The notes beneath the pieces are model-generated. The model searched no databases. It was not told the origin of the DNA and was given only the letters and a program-made list of their open reading frames with translations. This document shows, piece by piece, positions 16,759-25,065 of a DNA stretch of 34,281 nucleotides. The stretch is from positions 1 to 34,281 of the forward strand of contig CAIOIZ010000014.1 of NCBI GenBank assembly GCA_903858475.1. The letters run 5' to 3'. This DNA comes from an uncultured Bacteroidota bacterium. GTDB taxonomy: Bacteria; Bacteroidota; Bacteroidia; Chitinophagales; Chitinophagaceae. Position numbers and translations under genes: made by a program. Position 1 is the first letter of the stretch. The number at the start of each line of letters is the position of its first letter.

Positions 16759-17613
16759 TTATTTGTACAGAGAAGCAAAACTTTGAGTTAAAGTAAAGCC
16801 ACTTTCATCAATACCATAAGTAATACCATCAATCTTGGTAGTAAATATATTATAGAAGATAATTGCAAAAGCTGAAGTACCAATACCTAATGCAGTATTA
16901 TACAAGGCCTCAGAAATACCAACAGACAATTTGCTAGCAGCATCTCCACCACCTTCGCCTTCACCCAACGCAGAGAAAGAACGAATCATACCTAATACAG
17001 TACCCAATAGACCTAACAAAGTTGCTACAGAGGCAATAGTTGAAAGGAATACTAAGTTTTTCTCCAACATAGGCAATTCCAATGAAGTTGCTTCTTCTAC
17101 TTCTTTTTGAATCGCCAATACTTTTTGGTCGGTAGACAATTCGGTATTGTTGATCATTTCTTTGTAACGATGCAAGCCTGCTTTCATTACATTACCAACG
17201 CTTCCTTTTTGTTTATCGCATTCTGCCATTGCAGCATCTACATTTTTATTGGCTAAATGGTACTGCACTTTGCGAATAAAATCGGCATTGTTACCACTAC
17301 CATTTGCTTTGCTAATAGTAAGGAAACGCTCAATTACGAAAGTGAGCATAGTTAAGAAACTACCAATCAAAATTGGCACAATGATACCACCCAAATACAT
17401 TTTGTTCAATGCATTTTTTGGACCATCGTATGTTGGCCAAAAACCACCACCTGTTATTACTTTGTTGAATCCTGATGGATTACCCAGAATAAACCTCCAG
17501 ATTAAATAACCTGCCAAAATACAGATTACGGGGGCTAAAAGCGAAATGATATTACTTGATTTCTTTACCTGTACGGAGGTAGCCGATTTTGCAGTTGGTT
17601 TTGTTTCTGCCAT
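16759..17613 (-). CDS. MotA/TolQ/ExbB proton channel family protein
   Basis: A 284-residue inner-membrane protein, the proton-channel subunit of the TonB motor. There is an N-terminal helix at about 23-43 (LLAPVICILAGYLIWRF), a second at about 74-95 that ends in the conserved ERFL, a long cytoplasmic part (100-190), and two C-terminal helices. These contain the family core LLGLLGTVLGMIRSFSAL (about 198-215) and SEALYNTALGIGTSAFAI (near 235-252). The extra N-terminal helix relative to E. coli ExbB is usual in Bacteroidota. It is the first gene of the operon exbB-exbD-exbD-tonB, starting at an ATG at 17613 with a candidate promoter about 60 bases upstream. Family assignment is secure. Confidence 0.95.
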   Translation of the reverse strand: MAETKPTAKSATSVQVKKSSNIISLLAPVICILAGYLIWRFILGNPSGFNKVITGGGFWPTYDGPKNALNKMYLGGIIVPILIGSFLTMLTFVIERFLTISKANGSGNNADFIRKVQYHLANKNVDAAMAECDKQKGSVGNVMKAGLHRYKEMINNTELSTDQKVLAIQKEVEEATSLELPMLEKNLVFLSTIASVATLLGLLGTVLGMIRSFSALGEGEGGGDAASKLSVGISEALYNTALGIGTSAFAIIFYNIFTTKIDGITYGIDESGFTLTQSFASLYK

Positions 17614-17952
17614 GACTTCTGATTTTTAATGATTGAAAATGTTAATTTCTATTTGGTTAATAATTTATGCGAGCACAATTCTACTGAAAAATAAATTTCT
17701 ACAAGCAATTTTTATTAACATTTGTTAAACTAAAACAGGAATGCCAAGTTAGTGAAATAATTGAAAGCAACAATTCCCTGTCTGATTTTTTTATAAAATT
17801 CTAGAAGCTTGGATGCTTATTTTGAAAATTTACATAAATGGCCCAGCTCCAGACAGCAGTGATATTTACCATTTGTACATTTATCTCTATTTTTTAACAG
17901 GTATTCCATATTTTCGTTTGCTTAATATTTTAATAACATTAAAAAACAGCGT
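17614..17952. other. Divergent intergenic region between exbB and the metalloprotease gene
   Basis: This 339-base AT-rich stretch separates the divergent exbB operon and metalloprotease gene. It holds a candidate exbB promoter. For the metalloprotease I found only a one-mismatch TATTTTCG at 17909-17916 with no TTG at the proper distance. An open frame at 17813-18019 overlaps the protease signal peptide in another frame and does not look like protein. I see no RNA gene or riboswitch fold here. Confidence 0.5.
17676..17705 (-). promoter_or_regulatory. Candidate promoter of the exbB-exbD-exbD-tonB operon
   Basis: On the minus strand CTTG (plus 17702-17705) and TAGAATTG (plus 17676-17683) are 18 bases apart. 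This fits the Bacteroidota TTG/TAnnTTTG pattern with one mismatch. The predicted start would leave a leader of about 55 bases. Confidence 0.35.
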
Positions 17953-20490
17953 ATGCTACCATTTATCAAGAAATGCTTTCTTCTTATGCTTGCCGGCGGA
18001 TTTACTCTGTCTGGATTAGCACAGGACAAGCCAGCTATCCCAGCAGCAGGAGCGGGTGCCACTCCCCCCACTCCACCAGCAGCCAAACCCGGCCCCAAAC
18101 CTTATAAAGACGTGATTACAGATAAAGCCAAAACCAGTAAGGGCTTTTTAACTATTCATAAAGTGGAGGATAAATACTATTTCGAAATTCCTCCTAAAAT
18201 GCTGGGCAGAGATATCTTGGTAGTAAACCGTATCAGTAAATCATCGATTGAAAGCCCCAAAGCATTTGGAGGCTACGCTGGTGACCAAATTGGCGAAAAT
18301 GTGATTCGCTTCGACAAAGGCCCCAATAACAAAATTTTCCTGAAAAATATCTCCTATAGTGTTAATCCCGATAGCAGCAAGCCAATGTATCGCTCGGTAA
18401 TGAATAGCAATATTCAACCGATTGCCATTGCCTTTGATGTAAAGGCGATTGCTTCTGATAGCCTAGGTGGAGGAATAGTTATTGATATCACCGACAACAT
18501 TACCCCTGACAATGAAATTTTTGGATTCGCAGGATATGCTAAATCCCAGTTTCAAGTTGGTAGTTTTCAAAGTGATAAATCGTATGTGGTATCTGTAAAA
18601 CCCTACCCAATTAACATTGAAATTAAAACAGTTAAGACTTTCTCTAAAAGTGCCGGATCTAGCATGATTCCTGGTATGCCCCCTGCACCTCCTAGTCAGG
18701 CTACTGTAACCCTTGAAATGAATAGCAGCTTGGTGATTCTTCCCGAAAAACCAATGAAGGCAAGATATGATGACCCTAGAGTAGGTTATTTTGGAACTAG
18801 CTATACCGATTTTGACGCCAACCCACAAGGGGTAAAAGACATTAACCTGATTGCTAGATGGAGATTGGAACCAAAACCAGAAGACCTAGACAAATATAAA
18901 AGAGGCGAATTGGTAGAACCTGCCAAACCCATCGTTTTTTATATCGACCCAACTACCCCTAAAAAATGGGTGCCTTATTTAATTCAAGGTGTTAGCGACT
19001 GGCAAGTAGCTTTTGAAAAAGCAGGCTTTAAAAACGCCATTGTAGGAAAAGAAGCTCCCAGCAAAGAAGAGGATAGCACCTGGACAATGGAAGATGCTCG
19101 TAACAGTGGTATCATTTACAAGCCATCTGATGTACAAAACGCCTATGGCCCTAGTACAGTTGACCCAAGAAGTGGCGAAATTATCGAAAGCCATATTGGT
19201 TGGTTTCACAATGTGATGGAATTATTACGCAACTGGTACATGGTACAAGCTGCTGCTATTGATCCTAGAGCACGTAAAATGGTATTTGATGATGATTTAA
19301 TGGGACAACTCATCCGCTTTGTGTCCTCACATGAAGTAGGCCATACACTAGGACTTCCTCATAATTTTGGTTCATCGGGTTGTGTGCCAGTTGAAAACCT
19401 TCGTAATAAAGCTTGGGTGGAAGCCAATGGACATACCCCTAGTATTATGGATTATGCCCGTTTTAATTATGTTGCACAACCAGAAGACAATATCACTGCA
19501 GCTGGAATTTATCCAAGAATTGGTGATTATGATAAATGGAGTATTGAATGGGGATATAAATTAATTCCTGAAGCCAATACATCCGAAGACGAAGTGCCCA
19601 TCCTCGACAAATGGATTGAGTCAAAAGCCAATGACAAACGTTTCTATTTTGGTCGTCAAGGACAACCCGATGATCCAAGAGATCAAAGTGAAGCCATTGG
19701 TGACAATGCCATGAAAGCCTCTACCTATGGTATTAAAAATTTACAACGCATTTTGCCCAACTTGGCCACCTGGACTAAAGAGCCTAATGAAGATTATGGC
19801 ATGCTGAAAGAAATGTATGGCGAAGTAGTAGGTCAATTCCGTAGATACATCGGTCATGTATGCTATAATTTTGGTGGCATTTATGAAACCATCAAAAAGA
19901 ACAATCAAGCCGGTGCTGTTTATGAATTTGTAAGCAAGGAAACACAGAAAGAAGCCATGGACTTCATCAATAAGCAAGTGTTTACTACACCTACCTGGGT
20001 AATTAATAAAGAAATTAGTGAGAAAACAAATATCACTAGTGCCGCTTATATTTTGGCATTGCAGGAAGCCGCATTGGGAAGAATGTTAAGCACCTATACC
20101 ATGAATAAAATGGTCAATGCAGAAACCACCAATGGCGCAGCAAAGGCTTATACAGTAAACGATTTACTGTCCGACTTAAAACAAAATGTATTTACAGAAT
20201 TGGCCAGTAAAAAAGCCATTGATGTATACAGAAGAAATTTACAAAAAGCCTACATTGAAAGATTGGGGACATTAATCAATCCTCCTTCAATGGGTGGTGT
20301 TACTGTTAATTTCGGACCTGCCACTCCTACTATTGATACTAAAAAAGGCGATATTCTTTCTTACTTGAAAGGACATGCAAAAGAAATAAAAGCAGCCATT
20401 GACGCAGCGGCTAACAATGCTGATAAAGCTACTAAATATCACTTGCAGGATTTGAGCGATCGTTTGAAAAAGATACTCGACCCTAAATAA
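17953..20490 (+). CDS. Secreted zinc-dependent metalloprotease (DUF5118/DUF5117/DUF4953 type)
   Basis: An 845-residue exported metalloprotease of a family common in Bacteroidota. Residues 1-23 are a signal peptide (ending SGLA-Q), followed by a Pro/Ala-rich linker (28-50). The N-terminal DUF5118/DUF5117-like part covers roughly 50-300 (KTSKGFLTIHKVEDKYYFEIP at about 57-77, in two parts). The metzincin-type zinc site HEVGHTLGLPH is at 460-470 (His460, His464, His470 and catalytic Glu461), and SIMDY (497-501) supplies the Met-turn at Met499. The C-terminal half is the DUF4953-type region. No type IX sorting domain is visible at the end, so it is probably periplasmic or surface-held by other means. 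The ATG at 17953 gives the signal peptide. It stands alone, with a strong terminator after it. Substrate unknown. Confidence 0.93.
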   Translation: MLPFIKKCFLLMLAGGFTLSGLAQDKPAIPAAGAGATPPTPPAAKPGPKPYKDVITDKAKTSKGFLTIHKVEDKYYFEIPPKMLGRDILVVNRISKSSIESPKAFGGYAGDQIGENVIRFDKGPNNKIFLKNISYSVNPDSSKPMYRSVMNSNIQPIAIAFDVKAIASDSLGGGIVIDITDNITPDNEIFGFAGYAKSQFQVGSFQSDKSYVVSVKPYPINIEIKTVKTFSKSAGSSMIPGMPPAPPSQATVTLEMNSSLVILPEKPMKARYDDPRVGYFGTSYTDFDANPQGVKDINLIARWRLEPKPEDLDKYKRGELVEPAKPIVFYIDPTTPKKWVPYLIQGVSDWQVAFEKAGFKNAIVGKEAPSKEEDSTWTMEDARNSGIIYKPSDVQNAYGPSTVDPRSGEIIESHIGWFHNVMELLRNWYMVQAAAIDPRARKMVFDDDLMGQLIRFVSSHEVGHTLGLPHNFGSSGCVPVENLRNKAWVEANGHTPSIMDYARFNYVAQPEDNITAAGIYPRIGDYDKWSIEWGYKLIPEANTSEDEVPILDKWIESKANDKRFYFGRQGQPDDPRDQSEAIGDNAMKASTYGIKNLQRILPNLATWTKEPNEDYGMLKEMYGEVVGQFRRYIGHVCYNFGGIYETIKKNNQAGAVYEFVSKETQKEAMDFINKQVFTTPTWVINKEISEKTNITSAAYILALQEAALGRMLSTYTMNKMVNAETTNGAAKAYTVNDLLSDLKQNVFTELASKKAIDVYRRNLQKAYIERLGTLINPPSMGGVTVNFGPATPTIDTKKGDILSYLKGHAKEIKAAIDAAANNADKATKYHLQDLSDRLKKILDPK

Positions 20491-20504
20491 ATAAATTAGG
20501 AATC

Positions 20505-20544
20505 CATTAAAAAGCCGAAGCAAATTTGCTTCGGCTTTTTAATG
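20505..20544. terminator. Perfect 40-base palindromic bidirectional terminator
   Basis: Two perfect 20-base complementary arms (core AAAAAGCCGAAGC and GCTTCGGCTTTTT) meet at 20524/20525. The A/T ends supply a T-tract on either strand. It lies 14 bases after the metalloprotease stop and 70 bases after the convergent permease stop, so it can end both transcripts. Confidence 0.9.
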
Positions 20545-20614
20545 TTGTATATACACATTAAATGTTTCCTGTGTTTTTAACTTAATGGTGCAGCTTGGCC
20601 TTTTACTATTACCC

Positions 20615-21895
20615 TTATTCATATCGAAGTGCTACAATTGGATCTAGTTTACTAGCTTTCATAGCTGGGTACAATCCGGCTAATAGTCCAACTATACTAC
20701 ATACAATAATGCCGGCAATTACCCATCCCCAAGGCACTACAAAACCAGTCTTTAATAAAATGGCTACCAAATTTCCAACCAACACACCTGCAACAATACC
20801 AGCCACTGCGCCTAATAAACTGATTAGAATGCTTTCAAACAGAAATTGATTTCTTATATCTGCTTTGGTGCCTCCTAAAGCTTTTATCAAACCAATTTCT
20901 TTCGTTCTTTCGTTCACTGCTACCAGCATGATATTCATTAAACCAATGGCTGCTCCAATCAAGGTAATAAAAGCAATTCCAATTGTACCTTTTTCCAAAA
21001 AACCCAAATTGGTTAATAAGGAGGAAGCGATGCTATCGCTTTTATCAATGTAAAAATTATCTTCTTCTTTTACATCCAATTTACGCACGGGTCGAAAGCT
21101 TGCTTTGGCTTCCCCGATGGCCGCATCCAAATAACGCAGATCGGTTACTTGTACGCCAATAGAGAAACTACTTTGATTGTTTCCATATAATCGGCGAATA
21201 TTATTAAATGGAACGATGACAACTTTGCTGGTGTTGAAAAAGGCGCTGCTCCCTTTGTCTTCTAATACAGCTATAACACGATAAGGAGTATGATCTACCT
21301 TTACAATATTATCAACTGCTTTTTGAGGTGTACCAGGATATAGTTTTTCAGCCACCCCACTTCCCAAAAAACAGATATTTCGGCCTGAAGCGATTTCGGC
21401 TGGGGTAAAATTTCTTCCATAACTAATCTTATATCCATTTAAATCCAGGAAATTTTCATCACTGCCATTCATGTTCACTTCTGGAAGAGTTTTTTTTCGC
21501 TCATTGTTCACCACAATATTACCTGGCCCGCGCAGTGTCAAACTTACTTTGGCAGGAAAGTTATAACGCTCTTTGAATAATTTTGCCTCTTCATAAGTAA
21601 TTACCTTGCCAACGCTTGATTTTTTTTCTTTCAGAGATGATTTAGTAACCTTCTGTGCACCACCCCTGCCACCTCCTCCAAACCGAATTACGCGCTCCTT
21701 GTAACGAATGCCAAAAGCATTTGCACCCATCGTGCTAAAACTAGCAGTCAGGCTATTACTAGCTGCCTGAATGGCTGTGATAATTAAGATCAGTGCAAAA
21801 ATTCCCAGCGCAATAATGATAACAGTAATCACTGTACGCAAACGATTGGCCTTAATATTTTTCCATGAAAGTGCTAAAGTATCCGATGTAGTCAT
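20615..21895 (-). CDS. ABC transporter permease, MacB/FtsX type
   Basis: A 426-residue inner-membrane permease of the MacB/FtsX type. There is one N-terminal helix at about 21-45 (VITVIIIALGIFALILI), a large periplasmic MacB_PCD-like domain (about 50-280), and three C-terminal helices. The FtsX-domain signatures are NERTKEIGLIKALGGTKADI (roughly 325-344) and the terminal LYPAMKASKLDPIVALRYE. A glycine/arginine patch (GGGGRGGAQ) lies just after the first helix. Such permeases work with an ABC ATPase in export or lipoprotein release. No ATPase gene is adjacent: nuoN is upstream and a terminator downstream, so the partner must be encoded elsewhere. An in-frame ATG 10 codons upstream (21925) exists, but MTTSDTLALSWKNIKANRLRT-like starts (21895) are usual. 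Confidence 0.9.
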   Translation of the reverse strand: MTTSDTLALSWKNIKANRLRTVITVIIIALGIFALILIITAIQAASNSLTASFSTMGANAFGIRYKERVIRFGGGGRGGAQKVTKSSLKEKKSSVGKVITYEEAKLFKERYNFPAKVSLTLRGPGNIVVNNERKKTLPEVNMNGSDENFLDLNGYKISYGRNFTPAEIASGRNICFLGSGVAEKLYPGTPQKAVDNIVKVDHTPYRVIAVLEDKGSSAFFNTSKVVIVPFNNIRRLYGNNQSSFSIGVQVTDLRYLDAAIGEAKASFRPVRKLDVKEEDNFYIDKSDSIASSLLTNLGFLEKGTIGIAFITLIGAAIGLMNIMLVAVNERTKEIGLIKALGGTKADIRNQFLFESILISLLGAVAGIVAGVLVGNLVAILLKTGFVVPWGWVIAGIIVCSIVGLLAGLYPAMKASKLDPIVALRYE

Positions 21896-22040
21896 AACTG
21901 AATGAATACCTAAAGTTAACTCCAAAGCAAAGCAAATAGGAGAAAAATTTTATGGGTGGTAATCAAAAAAGAGCAGGTTGTTTAATAAGCCTAGTAATAA
22001 TGGCAGAAACAAATAGAGCTTACCCAATTACAATCCCCCT

Positions 22041-23459
22041 TTATGGCCGATAATGCAGCCAATCAATCAGCAATTGAGGATAGGCACCTAAAATAAGGAG
22101 GAGCGCCGCTACCACTAACAACAATGCCCTAAAGCGATCATTTACATCAGTAGCCAAAACAAGTGGTTGATTATCTGCCCCTAAACTTGCTTCCTTGAAA
22201 TACATGGCCTGTATAATTCTAAAGTAATAATAAGCACTGATAGCTGCACACAATACGGCAACAATCACCAACCAAAAATGATGTCCGTTTTTAATCGCTG
22301 CCATTAGCATGTAAAACTTACTTTGAAAACCTGCTGTCAAAGGAATACCTGTAAGTGAAAGCAGAAAAACAGTGGCAGTAGCAGCCATGACTGGTTGCTG
22401 CCGAGCTAAGCCATTGAAGCCATCAATGGTATAATCATTCATGCGAATGAGAATGGCAAAAATACCGATGGTAGCTAAACTATAAGCCGCACTATATAAA
22501 ATCAAACCTTCTTTGGCCTTATCATTAAGTGCAAATACTGCAAAAAGCATAAAGCCTGCTTGTGCAATTGACGAGTAAGCCAACATCCGTTTTACACTTT
22601 GTTGAAACACTGCTGTCAAGTTACCTATCAATAAGGTAGCTACGGTAATGATTACAATTAGTTTTTGCCATTGTGGTTGCACCACACCAAAAGCATTTTC
22701 AAACAACCTTACAAAAGCAAAAAAACCAGCAGCCTTTACAATGGTGCTCATAAAGGAGGTAAATACGGTTGGGGCACCATCGTACACATCGGGCGTCCAG
22801 AAATGAAAGGGTGCGGCAGAAACTTTAAATGCCATGGCAATCATTAAAAAAACCAACCCTGCGGTTAACAACAATGGCATCTTGCCTTCGCCTAATTTGA
22901 TATTGTTAATAAAGAATGAAGCCAATTCATTACCCCCGTAAATAAATGCAATACCCATTAACATAATACCCGTACTAAACGTACCCATCAAAAAATATTT
23001 GAGAGAAGCTTCGTTGCTTTTAAGATTACGTTTGTCGCTACCAGTTAGTATATACAAGGGTATAGAAATAATTTCAATGCCCAAAAACAATATCAATAAA
23101 GTATTGAAAGTAGCAGATAGTGCTACCCCACATAAAACGAAAAATATCAGTGCGAAATATTCTGAAACATGACTGCCAACTTTTTCAACATCGCGGCCAT
23201 TGAGCAAAAAGTACAACAAAGTAGCGCCCAAAGCGATCGCAATGAACACCAGGTTAAAACTGTTGGTATGCAACATTTCTTTGGTGTCGACATTTAAAAG
23301 GGAAAAAGGATTGCCCGTGTACAGCTCCCATAAATTGGCAAGAAAAACAAAGGACAAGCCTCCAATGGCAAGGTATTTTGGCAAGGTTTTGCTTTTGATA
23401 AAAGCACCACCAAGCATCATTACCAATCCCCAAACTGCTGTTAATATTATTGCGTTCAT
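22041..23459 (-). CDS. nuoN: NADH-quinone oxidoreductase subunit N
   Basis: A 472-residue, many-helix antiporter-like subunit of the complex I membrane arm, one of three proton channels. The proton_antipo_M core is visible: FLGIEIISIPLYIL (with the conserved Glu in TM5), PFHFWTPDVYDGAPTVFTSF in neighbouring helices, and MLAYSSIAQAGFML with the conserved Lys just before it. The length is close to that of other NuoN proteins. It is the last gene of the nuo operon here, 91 bases after nuoM. No clear terminator was found in the 145 bases before the permease gene start. Confidence 0.96.
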   Translation of the reverse strand: MNAIILTAVWGLVMMLGGAFIKSKTLPKYLAIGGLSFVFLANLWELYTGNPFSLLNVDTKEMLHTNSFNLVFIAIALGATLLYFLLNGRDVEKVGSHVSEYFALIFFVLCGVALSATFNTLLILFLGIEIISIPLYILTGSDKRNLKSNEASLKYFLMGTFSTGIMLMGIAFIYGGNELASFFINNIKLGEGKMPLLLTAGLVFLMIAMAFKVSAAPFHFWTPDVYDGAPTVFTSFMSTIVKAAGFFAFVRLFENAFGVVQPQWQKLIVIITVATLLIGNLTAVFQQSVKRMLAYSSIAQAGFMLFAVFALNDKAKEGLILYSAAYSLATIGIFAILIRMNDYTIDGFNGLARQQPVMAATATVFLLSLTGIPLTAGFQSKFYMLMAAIKNGHHFWLVIVAVLCAAISAYYYFRIIQAMYFKEASLGADNQPLVLATDVNDRFRALLLVVAALLLILGAYPQLLIDWLHYRP

Positions 23460-23550
23460 ATTTTAACCAACACGCCTATCAGCGCATTTATTTTTTTTAT
23501 TTTAAAATACCTTGCCATTCCTAACTGCTACAAAGCATGAATCAGATTCT

Positions 23551-25053
23551 CTATTTCATCTTGGTCATGATAAACACCATCGCCTGTTTGGTTAAATTGA
23601 AAACAGGTTGAGGAAATACGCCTACCATGAAAATAATAACGACTATAATTATCAATACAAGTCTTTGACTCCACTGAATATCTTTTACTTTTTCAGTAAA
23701 AACATTCACCGGGCCATAAAATACTTTTTGAATCATTCCCAATGTATAAACGGCTGCCAAAACAATACTGATTCCTGCAAAAGCTGCATACCATTTATTG
23801 AAAGCAAACAAACCGCTAAACATCATGAACTCTCCAATAAAGGCATTGGTTAATGGAAGGGCAATATTGGCCAACGCAATCACTACTAATAAAATAGTTA
23901 GTACTGGCGCTTTTTGTGCTACCCCACCCAATTCAGATATTTTTTTAATCCCAGTTTGTTGTTCCAATAATTCTACGACCATCCACAAACCAATGATATT
24001 AATACCGTGACTGAACATTTGGATAATTGTTCCCTGTATACCTATTTCTGTTCTTGTAAAAATGGCTGCACACATTAAACCTATATGAGCAATAGACGAA
24101 TAAGCTACTAACCTTTTTATATTATCCTGCTTGATCGCAATCAAACTTGCATATATCATCCCAAAAATACTGAGCCCAATAACCAAATTATCCCAACGGG
24201 CAACAGCCAATGGAAATAATGGAATCAACCAGCGCAGTATAGCAAATACGCCCATCTTCACCATAATGCCACTCAATACCATGGTAGTGGCGGCAGGTGC
24301 CTGTTCGTATGCATCGGGCTGCCAGGTATGGAAAGGGAAAATAGGCATCTTAATTGCGAAGGCAATAAAAAATAACCAGAATAGCCAGTTTTGTTGAGCT
24401 CCAGTTAATGATACTTTCAAAAAGGCATCTAAAGAAAAGGAATGTTCAGCTAATGTATTACCTGCTCTATCGATAACAGGTGCAGTCAATTGATAGAAAT
24501 ACAAAATACCAACCAGCAAAATCAATGACCCTGCAAATGTGTAAATGAAAAATTTAAAAGTTGCTGCGATTCTTTTTTCTCCACCCCAGCGACTAGAAAG
24601 AAAATAAACAGGTATCAATGCTAATTCCCAGAAGAAATAAAACAAGAGTACATCCATTGCGCAAAATACGCCCATCAATCCTGCCTGACTCAACAACATT
24701 AATCCATAGAATGCAGCGGCATTTTTATATTGTTTGTTGTAAGTAACAATGAAAATTAAAGGAAATGCAATCGCATTTAATAGTGTCAACAATCGTCCAA
24801 TTCCATCCAAACCAACGGCAAAACTACTGCCGATTGAGGGGAGCCAAACATAGCTAACATTGCTAGTGTCAAAACTTTTCTGTGAGCCATCCGAATACAT
24901 CAAACTAGCCAATGAAATCATTAATGTACCGATACTGGCAAATAATGCCCAGTTTTTTGCTGTCGCTTCTTTTTGAATAAAAAAACTAAGTATCCCCGCA
25001 ATGAGCGGAAGCCATATCAGCAATTCAGGAAATGTAATGTATGTACCCAGCAT
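23551..25053 (-). CDS. nuoM: NADH-quinone oxidoreductase subunit M
   Basis: A 500-residue antiporter-like membrane subunit of complex I. The conserved TM5 glutamate is present as Glu143 in FYFFWELALIPVYFL, matching Glu144 of E. coli NuoM. Further family segments are FPFHTWQPDAYEQAPAATTM (in two parts), RLVAYSSIAHIGLM and the C-terminal NIALPLTNAFIGEFMMFSG. It starts 12 bases after nuoL and is cotranscribed with it. The function is proton translocation driven by quinone reduction in the complex. Nothing is unusual in length or motif. Confidence 0.97.
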   Translation of the reverse strand: MLGTYITFPELLIWLPLIAGILSFFIQKEATAKNWALFASIGTLMISLASLMYSDGSQKSFDTSNVSYVWLPSIGSSFAVGLDGIGRLLTLLNAIAFPLIFIVTYNKQYKNAAAFYGLMLLSQAGLMGVFCAMDVLLFYFFWELALIPVYFLSSRWGGEKRIAATFKFFIYTFAGSLILLVGILYFYQLTAPVIDRAGNTLAEHSFSLDAFLKVSLTGAQQNWLFWLFFIAFAIKMPIFPFHTWQPDAYEQAPAATTMVLSGIMVKMGVFAILRWLIPLFPLAVARWDNLVIGLSIFGMIYASLIAIKQDNIKRLVAYSSIAHIGLMCAAIFTRTEIGIQGTIIQMFSHGINIIGLWMVVELLEQQTGIKKISELGGVAQKAPVLTILLVVIALANIALPLTNAFIGEFMMFSGLFAFNKWYAAFAGISIVLAAVYTLGMIQKVFYGPVNVFTEKVKDIQWSQRLVLIIIVVIIFMVGVFPQPVFNLTKQAMVFIMTKMK

Positions 25054-25065
25054 TAATTAATTATT

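Noticed and set aside
17813..18019. 68-residue plus-strand open frame before the metalloprotease
   Set aside because: It overlaps the protease signal peptide in another frame, and the aromatic-rich composition is typical of AT-rich non-coding DNA.
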